A stretch of DNA of 64,000 nt from positions 434,001 to 498,000 of the forward strand of contig NZ_CP063657.1 of the NCBI RefSeq assembly GCF_015209745.1, given 5' to 3'. Position numbers and translations under genes: made by a program. Positions 1 to 7,883 of this stretch are shown piece after piece; the first letter of the stretch is position 1; each line of letters begins with the position of its first letter. The stretch is from Lysobacter avium. GTDB taxonomy: Bacteria > Pseudomonadota > Gammaproteobacteria > Xanthomonadales > Xanthomonadaceae. Under the pieces are notes generated by a model. It made no database searches. It was not told the DNA's origin and saw nothing but the letters and a program-made list of their open reading frames with translations.

Positions 1-1307
1 CCGCCGATGAGGGCGAACAGGAGGATCAGCATCAGGCCCGGCGCGGAGTCCGGTGTGCCAGCGCTGGTCTGGGACGATGCGGGAGATGGGGACGAGGCAG
101 CGGCGCCGGCGTCGATCGCGCCGAGTGATTCGTCAGTGCCCAAAGCAGCGCCGCTGGCCACGACCGTGGCATCGATTTCCCCGGCGCCCGGCAGTTGCCC
201 CGCGGCACCGTCCGTTTGCGTGCCAGTCGCGTCGCCGGCCGCCGCCGCCACAGGGGAAGTCGTCCCGGCGGCGTCGGCAGCGGGCTTTGTCGTCGCCGTT
301 ACCGTCCCCTTCGGCAGGTCGATCTCGACCTTGCGGGTCATCGGCGGGTAGCAGATGCCGTCGTTCTGGCAGCCCTGGAAGGTGGCGGTCAGCTTGACGG
401 TCGCGGCGTCGGCACGTTCGCGCAGCAGCGGCACCGGGACGTCGATCTGGTCGAAATACACCACCACATCGCCGAAATGCTCGTCGCGATGCTGGCGACC
501 GGTGGGCCAGCGCGGCTTGCCCAGGGCGATGCCGCCGTCGGCCGATTCCAGGGTCAGGCGGGTGTTGTCGCGATACAGGTAGTAGCCCGATGCGGGGCTG
601 AAGCGCAGCAGCAAGGTGTCGCCATCACCGGCGATCGCCTCGAAGCCGAACGCCTGCTCGGCGGGCAAGGGCATCGCGTCGGCGCCGCCCGCAGCACCCG
701 GAAACAGCGCGTTGCCGCCCAGACCGCTGCTGGCCAGTGGCTTGCCGAGAAGGTTGGTGCCCTTGCTGGCGGCGGGTGCGCGGGCCGGCGGGACCGAAGG
801 CAGCGCCACGGTCAGCTTGCGTGTCTGTGGCGGGTAACAGATGCCGGCGTCGGCGCAGCCCTGGTATTTGACCGTCAGGGTGGTGCTGGCACCGCGCGCC
901 TCGCCCGGCAGCTGCGCCGTCAGGCGCTTGCGGTAGGTCTCCACCTTGCCGAAGAACTCGTCCTCGTGCGGCTCGCCGGGCGGCAGCTGCAGCTCACCGG
1001 CCGCAAATCCGGCATCGCTGGTCACCGAGGTGCGGTGGCGATACAGGTAATACCCGTCGGCGATCTTCCAGTGGATGGCGACCGCGCCCTGGTCGCTGGC
1101 GCGGGCATCCACGGCGAAGGCCTCGTCAACCGGCAACAGGTCATCGGCATTGACCGCCGCCAGCGCCGGTAGTGCCAGCCCGGCGAGCAACGCCAGTCCG
1201 CCCAGGCTCGCAGCAACGCGACGCCCAAGGCGGGTGCGTGGCGGGTCGCTGGGGACAGAGGGCAGGAAGGCGTGCAGGGACAGGCGCGTGCGGGGTTCAG
1301 TCATCAT
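1..1307 (-). CDS. dsbD: Thiol:disulfide interchange protein DsbD, N-terminal part (truncated by window edge)
   Basis: DsbD passes electrons from cytoplasmic thioredoxin across the inner membrane to periplasmic disulfide isomerases and cytochrome c maturation. The visible 435 codons begin with an arginine-rich start and a hydrophobic signal (residues about 33-51). Two DsbD-alpha-like domains follow, at about 55-170 and 212-332. Each has a GYYLYR segment and a redox pair of the QGC-5-CYPP type (C151/C157 and C313/C319). A linker rich in Ala, Ser, Thr and Gly follows, and the first transmembrane helix (GLMLILLFALIGG) runs off base 1. The ATG at 1307 (or 1304) overlaps the cutA stop by 11 bases, so the genes are probably co-transcribed and translationally coupled. 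The usual family has a single alpha domain; the duplication is discussed under findings. The membrane and gamma domains lie outside the window. Confidence 0.93.
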   Translation of the reverse strand, partial: MMTEPRTRLSLHAFLPSVPSDPPRTRLGRRVAASLGGLALLAGLALPALAAVNADDLLPVDEAFAVDARASDQGAVAIHWKIADGYYLYRHRTSVTSDAGFAAGELQLPPGEPHEDEFFGKVETYRKRLTAQLPGEARGASTTLTVKYQGCADAGICYPPQTRKLTVALPSVPPARAPAASKGTNLLGKPLASSGLGGNALFPGAAGGADAMPLPAEQAFGFEAIAGDGDTLLLRFSPASGYYLYRDNTRLTLESADGGIALGKPRWPTGRQHRDEHFGDVVVYFDQIDVPVPLLRERADAATVKLTATFQGCQNDGICYPPMTRKVEIDLPKGTVTATTKPAADAAGTTSPVAAAAGDATGTQTDGAAGQLPGAGEIDATVVASGAALGTDESLGAIDAGAAASSPSPASSQTSAGTPDSAPGLMLILLFALIG

Positions 1308-1620
1308 CTCGGGTCTGTTCCACGACCCAATCCAGGTAGGGGGCGAGTCCGCCAACGGCTTCGACCGCGATCAGCTCGGGGAGTTCATAGGGGTGCAAGG
1401 CGCGGACCCGGGCGGTCAGCGCGTCCAGCTGCTCCCTGGTCGTTTTGATCATCAGCAGGACTTCGTTGCCATGCTCGACCCGGCCCTCCCAACGGTAGGT
1501 GGAGCGCACGCCGGGCATCTCGCTCACGCACGCAGCCAGGCGTTCGGCCACCAGTGCGCGGGCCATGACGTCGGCGCTGGCTGCATCGGGACAGGTGCAA
1601 TACGCGATCAGGACAGACAT
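1297..1620 (-). CDS. cutA: Divalent cation tolerance protein CutA
   Basis: Small trimeric CutA1-family protein of 107 aa, the usual family length, linked to copper and divalent metal tolerance; its biochemical role is not settled. The family core is visible: an N-terminal beta strand with CTCPDAASA, the YRWEGRVEHGNEVLLMIKT segment, and a C-terminal HPYELPELIA motif. The start MSVLIAYC is chosen at 1620 because the family begins there; an upstream in-frame start would add 31 residues of atypical sequence. It is followed with overlap by dsbD, an arrangement common in gammaproteobacteria. Confidence 0.93.
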   Translation of the reverse strand: MSVLIAYCTCPDAASADVMARALVAERLAACVSEMPGVRSTYRWEGRVEHGNEVLLMIKTTREQLDALTARVRALHPYELPELIAVEAVGGLAPYLDWVVEQTRDDD

Positions 1621-1834
1621 GGTGCTGATTGTACCGAGGCCAGCGGGGCGGCGTTCGCGCCCTGATCCATGATGTTGCAGCGCCTGGTGGCGCGACACGA
1701 CTCGGGTCGCCATCGCGTCTGCGGTGTCCGGATCGCGCGCCTGGCGTCGTCTCTGGGGATGGAATCAGCCGCCGTGCCAAGGCCGCCGGCCGAGCAAACG
1801 ATCTACCTGGAAGCACTTCAAGGAGACCTGCACG

Positions 1835-2776
1835 ATGGACACACCGATGCCGCACAAGAACCGACTCACCCTCGCCATCCTCGGCGCCGCACTGGCGATG
1901 ATGACGCTTCCCGCGTGCGCCGCTGACGCGGGCGCTGGCTTTGCGAGCGCGCCGGGCTACGTCGAGGTCGACTTCGACAACCTGCAGTGGGACGACTACT
2001 ACACCGCCGAGCGCTTCCCCAGCCAGGGCGACTCGGTGTTCATGCCCGACGCCGACCTCATCGCGCCGGTGCGCGCCGTGCTGTTGATGGAAAACCACGA
2101 AGGGACCCTGCCGCATGCGCGTTACCGGGTGACCTATGACATGCACAGCGATGCCGAGGTCCAGAACGACGGTACCAGTGAGATCGAAATCACCCGCATC
2201 AACCTGGGCCCGGCATTCCGCGAGCAGGCGCTGGAGGGAGTGCCTGTCGAGAATCACGCGCCCCCGGAGGCGTTCGGAGTGGGGCCGCACGTCAGCTGGC
2301 GCTTCCAGATGGCGCCGATCCAGGGTATGACCGCGCACGTCGTCGAGGCGGGCCGGAAGGAGCTGTCCGATGCCGACGTCGCCGGACTGGATTGCCTGGG
2401 CATGCCATGCGCACAACTCGAATCCGCCGAAGGCCCTGCCGGCAACTGGGTGGAGCAGGCGCCGCCGGCACCCAGCGTCGACTATCGCGCCGTCACCGCC
2501 GAAGGCCCGGATCCGGGCTATGTCGTCGACCAGATGCTGGCCGTGATGCTGGGCGAGGATGGGGCGCAGCCTACGGGTCCGGCGGTTCCCGGACGCGAGC
2601 CCCGGATCACCATGGTGGTTTCGGTCAACGCCGGCGGCCAGGACGTCATGACCACCGGACTGGGGCGCAACTCGGTCGTGTATGACGACGCGATCGGCAC
2701 CGTATGGGTGCGCTCGTGGCAACAGGGCGACACGCCGGGCGAGATCAGCGAGTTGCAAGTGGCGCGGCAGCGCTGA
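1835..2776 (+). CDS. Hypothetical lipoprotein
   Basis: I do not recognise this 313-aa protein. The N-terminus has a basic stretch (HKNR), a hydrophobic core and a lipobox LPAC (Cys28), so it is predicted to be lipidated and anchored to a membrane. The mature part is rich in acidic residues, with a Tyr/Asp-rich segment after residue 45 and a later DCLGMPC cysteine pair. The C-terminal half has beta-like character. The start is supported by AAGGAG at 1820-1825, nine bases before the ATG; an alternative ATG lies at 1847. The stop overlaps an upstream in-frame ATG of the next lipoprotein ORF, and the two genes are probably an operon. Coding is well supported by GC-rich codon use and the signal; function is unknown. 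Confidence 0.8.
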   Translation: MDTPMPHKNRLTLAILGAALAMMTLPACAADAGAGFASAPGYVEVDFDNLQWDDYYTAERFPSQGDSVFMPDADLIAPVRAVLLMENHEGTLPHARYRVTYDMHSDAEVQNDGTSEIEITRINLGPAFREQALEGVPVENHAPPEAFGVGPHVSWRFQMAPIQGMTAHVVEAGRKELSDADVAGLDCLGMPCAQLESAEGPAGNWVEQAPPAPSVDYRAVTAEGPDPGYVVDQMLAVMLGEDGAQPTGPAVPGREPRITMVVSVNAGGQDVMTTGLGRNSVVYDDAIGTVWVRSWQQGDTPGEISELQVARQR

Positions 2777-2838
2777 TGGACATGCCCATTATTTCCGGCC
2801 CCCACCGAACGCCGGCCGCACCCGGAGGAGCGTCAAGG

Positions 2839-3366
2839 ATGACGGTTTCAACCATTGGGTCGGCCATCGTCGCCGTATTGATCGTGATCGGCGGTGGCTG
2901 CGCGGCGGACACCGGCAGCGCGGTACCCGCGAAGGCAACCGCCGAGGCGAGGCGCCAGGCCGCGGCGGTCACCTTCCCGCGGGTGGTGATCCACACCGAC
3001 GCGGGAGAATTTTCATTCCAGCCGGCCGCGTGCTCGGTGGGCGAGGAGGACGGCGCGCAGGTCTTCACCATTCACGGCCCGGGCAAGGGACCCGACGGCA
3101 AGCCGGTCTACGTCGATATTGATGGCGCGGACCAGGGGCCGATGGGCGACACGGACATGCGGATCCACGTCGGCGTCGACGCGCAATTCAAGCACGGCGA
3201 TCCGGCTTGGATATCCAACAGTGCCGTGTCGCACGGCTTCGACGTTCCCGCCTCCGTGGCCAGCGTCGAAGGCGATGTGGTGGTGCTGAGCGGCGTGGTT
3301 TTCAGTGCCGACGGGGACAGCCGCCTGGATGTCGAAGGTCCCGTCCGCATCGATTGCAGCCGCTGA
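2839..3366 (+). CDS. Hypothetical small lipoprotein
   Basis: Unrecognised 175-aa exported protein. The hydrophobic N-terminus ends in GGGC (Cys21), an acceptable but weak lipobox, since position -3 is Gly. The rest is predicted to be mainly beta strand, with a second and third cysteine (AACSVG near residue 76 and IDCSR at the very end) that could form a disulfide. The start at 2839 is chosen for the excellent GGAGGAG at 2824-2830, eight bases upstream. An ATG at 2776 in the same frame overlaps the previous stop but lacks a good ribosome site. It follows the upstream lipoprotein closely and probably shares its transcript. Confidence 0.75.
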   Translation: MTVSTIGSAIVAVLIVIGGGCAADTGSAVPAKATAEARRQAAAVTFPRVVIHTDAGEFSFQPAACSVGEEDGAQVFTIHGPGKGPDGKPVYVDIDGADQGPMGDTDMRIHVGVDAQFKHGDPAWISNSAVSHGFDVPASVASVEGDVVVLSGVVFSADGDSRLDVEGPVRIDCSR

Positions 3367-3413
3367 TCAGAGCCGTAACCTCATCGCGTCCCATTACCGT
3401 TCTTTGCTCGACC

Positions 3414-3439
3414 ATAACGTGAGCCTATGGATAACGTGA
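3414..3439. repeat. Direct repeat of ATAACGTGA
   Basis: ATAACGTGA occurs at 3414-3422 and again at 3431-3439, a 17-base period, overlapping the possible promoter of the candidate small RNA. It may be a tandem regulator site; no regulator is recognised. Confidence 0.35.
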
Positions 3440-3549
3440 CGTGAATGGGCAATAATGGCCCCGGGCTGACAGGAGTTGGCCATCGACAAGGGGTCAGGTG
3501 TGGGGGGAGGGGCACAGGACGTGCCGCGCTGGATGCCAATCCCGAACCA

Positions 3550-3589
3550 GAAGGGGCGTGTTCCGTCAGGACGCGCTCCTTCTTTTTTT
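3550..3589 (+). terminator. Strong intrinsic terminator
   Basis: An 11-bp stem (3550-3560 with 3572-3582, including two G-U pairs) extends inward by three more pairs to a small CGTCA loop. It is followed by seven consecutive T at 3583-3589. It isolates groES from upstream transcription and would end the candidate small RNA or the lipoprotein message. Confidence 0.8.
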
Positions 3590-3640
3590 GCACCATACGC
3601 AGCAGCCACGGCGCGGCGCCGAAAAATCTTTGCCGCGGCC

Positions 3641-3669
3641 CTTGAAAGCCCGCCCGCGCGCCCCATCTT
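3641..3669 (+). promoter_or_regulatory. Sigma-32 heat-shock promoter of groESL
   Basis: CTTGAAA (3641-3647), a 13-base spacer, then CCCCATCTT (3661-3669) match the known RpoH consensus CTTGAAA / CCCCATNT almost perfectly. Transcription would start near 3677, giving a leader of about 100 bases. No CIRCE inverted repeat (TTAGCACTC-N9-GAGTGCTAA) is visible, so I see no sign of HrcA control here. Confidence 0.88.
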
Positions 3670-3777
3670 CAGTCGCAGTCCCGGTGCGCCGGGCATGTCT
3701 GCATCGGTCGAGCGCCTGCGCAGGCATTCCAAATCACTGTATTCCGGATTTTTCAACCATCTACGAGGTTGCTGCAA

Positions 3778-4065
3778 ATGAATATCAAGCCGCTGTTCGA
3801 CCGCGTGGTCATCAAACGCATGGAAGAAGAGAAGATGTCCGCGGGCGGCATCGTCATCCCTGATTCGGCCGCTGAAAAGCCGATCAAGGGCGAAGTCGTC
3901 GCCGTCGGCGCCGGCAAGGCACTGGACAACGGCAGCGTGCGCGCGCCGCAGGTCAAGGTGGGCGACAAGGTGCTGTTCGGCAAGTACAGCGGCACCGAGG
4001 TCAAGCTGGATGGCACCGACCTGCTGGTGGTGAAGGAAGACGACATCTTCGCGATCCTGGGCTGA
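3778..4065 (+). CDS. groES: Co-chaperonin GroES
   Basis: The 10-kDa heptameric lid of the GroEL folding chamber. The 95-aa sequence is the usual length and shows the family start [14 protein letters not shown], the mobile-loop region [16 protein letters not shown], and the C-terminal strand with [10 protein letters not shown]. The ATG at 3778 is chosen over an upstream TTG at 3769 because the family begins at MNIKPL. It is the first gene of the heat-shock operon, 67 bases before groEL, behind the sigma-32 promoter at 3641-3669. Confidence 0.98.
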   Translation: MNIKPLFDRVVIKRMEEEKMSAGGIVIPDSAAEKPIKGEVVAVGAGKALDNGSVRAPQVKVGDKVLFGKYSGTEVKLDGTDLLVVKEDDIFAILG

Positions 4066-4129
4066 TCCAGACGTCTTCGGCCACACCGGCCACACCCTTT
4101 TTCCCACAATTCCTGTTTTGAGGTTCTAG

Positions 4130-5782
<1,653 letters not shown>

Positions 5783-5809
5783 AGCCGGCACCTACGTTTC
5801 ATTCGTTGC

Positions 5810-5845
5810 AAAAAAGAACCCCGCCGCGAGGCGGGGTTCTTTTTT
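5810..5845. terminator. Bidirectional intrinsic terminator between groEL and the adhesin gene
   Basis: A perfect stem AAAAAAGAACCCCGCC / GGCGGGGTTCTTTTTT with a GCGA loop. T-runs on both strands serve groEL on the plus strand and the autotransporter gene (stop at 5861) on the minus strand. Confidence 0.93.
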
Positions 5846-5860
5846 GTCCGTTCCACCGGT

Positions 5861-7681
5861 TTACAGGTCCACGCCGAAGCCGATACCGGCCGACGACTCG
5901 CCGTCGCTGAACGCACCACCCAGGGAGAAGGATCCGGTCTTGCCGATCCGACGGCCGTAGCCGATGGACAGTCCGCTCTCGCCGCCCTGGAACCCGGCCC
6001 CCACTGCAATCCGGCCGCGCGGACTCTGGGTGCCAGCGGCATTGATCGCCATGTTCAGCATTGCCGAGCTCATTGCGCCGAGGCGGTCGATGCGACGGTC
6101 CTGACGGTGCAGGCGGCGGTCGACGTCCACGAAACGGTCCTCGAGCATGTCCAGGCGATCATTGAGGCCGCCCACGTCAAAGCCGACCAGTGCCTGCACC
6201 GCGTTGTCGGTGTAGGTATTGGCTGACGAGAGGGTGGCGGCATTGGCGGCCCGCATGTCCTCGCGCACCGTGGTCTCGCGGGTGTCGGTGTAGGCGTTGG
6301 CGTCGGCCAGGGTTTCCGCGTCGCCGCTCTGCATGTCGGCGCGGATGGCGGCCTCGCGGGTATCCGTGTACCCGTTGGCCTCGCCCAGCGTGGTCGCGTC
6401 CCCAGCCGCGGCGATCTCGCGGACCTGGGCTTCGGAGACTGTGTCAATCTCCGCGATGCGGGCATCGGTATAGCCGTTGGCGGCGGTCAGTGTTCTGGCA
6501 TCGCCCGCATCGGCGATTTCCTGCACGCGCGCCTCGCTGACGCCACCACCGCCCTCCACGCCTTCCAGCGCGGCCTGCAGTTGGCGCAGGTTCACCGCAT
6601 CGGTTCCAGCGGACGCGTCCCCAACATTGGTGATGCGACGCAAGCGGTTGGCATTGCCGACCGATACCGTGTTCGCCTCATCGGCGATCGAGTCGGCACC
6701 GAGTGCGACAGAGTTGGTTGCGTCCGCGCCGACCGAGCTGCGCGCGCCCATCGCGACGCCGGCCTCGGTCAGGACCTCGGCCCCTCGACCCGCGGCGATG
6801 CTGTCCTCGGTTGTCGCATTCGCCTCGTAACCCATCGCCAGGGAGTAGCGACCCGCCGCGCTCGAGCGGTTGCCCAATACGCTGGCGGCATCGCCGCTGG
6901 CGGTGTTGCCGGCGCCGAATGCATTGCTGTTGGAGCCCGAAGCCGTGTTGGAGTAACCCAGCGCCGATGCGTTGGTGCCTTCAGCTTTGTTGAGCCGCCC
7001 CACGGCAATGCTGTAGTCGCCCGAGGCGGTGTTCTGGATACCGAACGCGGTGCCCATCAGGCCACTGGAGACATTGCTGCTACCGAACGCCACGCTGTTG
7101 CCGCCGGTGGCACCGTTTGCACCGCCGAAGGCGTGCCCGCCGTTGGCGCTGGCAGTGTTGCCAATTCCGACAGTCGCTGCCCCGTCACCGCTGGCAACGT
7201 TGTCGCGCCCGAAAGCGACACTCTGGTCGCCGTCGACCTGGTTGGCGTTGCCGAACGCGGCACTGGCGATGCCGTCAACGGCGTTGCTGCGCCCGAATGC
7301 ACTGCTGCCGTTGCCGGTCACGGCGTTGCGCGCGCCAAATGCGCTCGCCGAGCTGTTACCCAGGACCTGGTTGCCCCAGCCGAACGCGCTGCTTTGAGTG
7401 CCGCGCGCAAGGTTGTCGTACCCAAATGCGCTGGACTGGTTGCCACTTGCATTGTTCAGGATGCCGTACGCGCTGGCGTCGGTGTTGCACGTGCTGTTGC
7501 GATTGCCGTGCTCGGCGCCCTGGGTGCGGTTGATGGCGGGGTTCTGCACCCAGGTGCCGGTGGAGTCGTCCCAGCACGCCGGGCCGTCGGCCGCGGCCTG
7601 GGCCGGTGTGGCGATGGCCAGGCCAAGGGCGAGGGCGAGCGGGACGAATTTGATGGTGTGCGGGATGGTGCGCGCTTGCAT
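5861..7681 (-). CDS. Trimeric autotransporter adhesin (YadA-like)
   Basis: A type Vc secreted surface adhesin of 606 aa. After a signal peptide (cleavage after TPAQA or AAA, around residue 26-28) comes a mature start with two cysteines (ACWDDSTGTW, STCNT). A long YadA-type head follows, made of about 14-residue repeats (SSAFGxxNxVxGN, SVALG). Then come a neck (ITNVGDASAGTDAVNLRQLQ), a coiled-coil stalk with AN-YTDTRE repeats of 26 residues, and a C-terminal membrane anchor (GRIAVGAGF to GIGFGVDL). The start at 7681 is backed by GGAG about eight bases upstream; an earlier in-frame start has no signal peptide context. It lies 202 bases downstream of the kinase gene and may be a target of the sigma factor/kinase pair. 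Confidence 0.92.
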   Translation of the reverse strand: MQARTIPHTIKFVPLALALGLAIATPAQAAADGPACWDDSTGTWVQNPAINRTQGAEHGNRNSTCNTDASAYGILNNASGNQSSAFGYDNLARGTQSSAFGWGNQVLGNSSASAFGARNAVTGNGSSAFGRSNAVDGIASAAFGNANQVDGDQSVAFGRDNVASGDGAATVGIGNTASANGGHAFGGANGATGGNSVAFGSSNVSSGLMGTAFGIQNTASGDYSIAVGRLNKAEGTNASALGYSNTASGSNSNAFGAGNTASGDAASVLGNRSSAAGRYSLAMGYEANATTEDSIAAGRGAEVLTEAGVAMGARSSVGADATNSVALGADSIADEANTVSVGNANRLRRITNVGDASAGTDAVNLRQLQAALEGVEGGGGVSEARVQEIADAGDARTLTAANGYTDARIAEIDTVSEAQVREIAAAGDATTLGEANGYTDTREAAIRADMQSGDAETLADANAYTDTRETTVREDMRAANAATLSSANTYTDNAVQALVGFDVGGLNDRLDMLEDRFVDVDRRLHRQDRRIDRLGAMSSAMLNMAINAAGTQSPRGRIAVGAGFQGGESGLSIGYGRRIGKTGSFSLGGAFSDGESSAGIGFGVDL

Positions 7682-7750
7682 GGTGAGTCTCCGTGATCGA
7701 AATGAAGGTGCCGGACACGAGCGCCGGTCCTTCCAACCACGCAAACGGGC

Positions 7751-7765
7751 GTCACGGACTGACAG
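7751..7765 (-). promoter_or_regulatory. Possible ECF-type promoter element upstream of the adhesin
   Basis: The minus strand carries CTGTCAG about 78 bases upstream of the adhesin start. It overlaps the inverted repeat GTCA-N5-TGAC (7751-7763). The same heptamer, on the same strand, lies 36 bases upstream of the ECF sigma gene (11094-11100). A shared -35-like element is inferred, not shown. Confidence 0.25.
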
Positions 7766-7883
7766 CCACGGGAAACTTTTTTCAGGGCCCGGGCTCAGGC
7801 TTCGGGCCGACTACGCGAACCGGATCAAGGACGGACAGCGAATGGGATGTCGTTCCTGTGCGGAAGGACCCCAGCCACCCGCA

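Larger units (their letters stand above)
3404..3589 (+). ncRNA. Candidate small RNA or orphan terminated transcript
   Basis: The 411-base gap between the lipoprotein and groES contains no credible gene. It holds a possible promoter (TTGCTC at 3404-3409, 16 bases, TATGGA at 3426-3431), a GGCAC/GTGCC hairpin near 3515, and a strong intrinsic terminator at 3550-3589. Together these would give a transcript of about 150 nt starting near 3438. It does not match the conserved GGTCAGG-GGAAGGAAGCAGCC core of SRP RNA, nor 6S or tmRNA, as far as I can tell. It could instead be the 3' end of the lipoprotein transcript. The evidence is structural only. Confidence 0.3.

Noticed and set aside
3438..3589. 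Considered as 4.5S/SRP RNA or 6S RNA
   Set aside because: Lacks the conserved GGAAGGAAGCAGCC core of SRP RNA and has no long central-bubble hairpin as in 6S.
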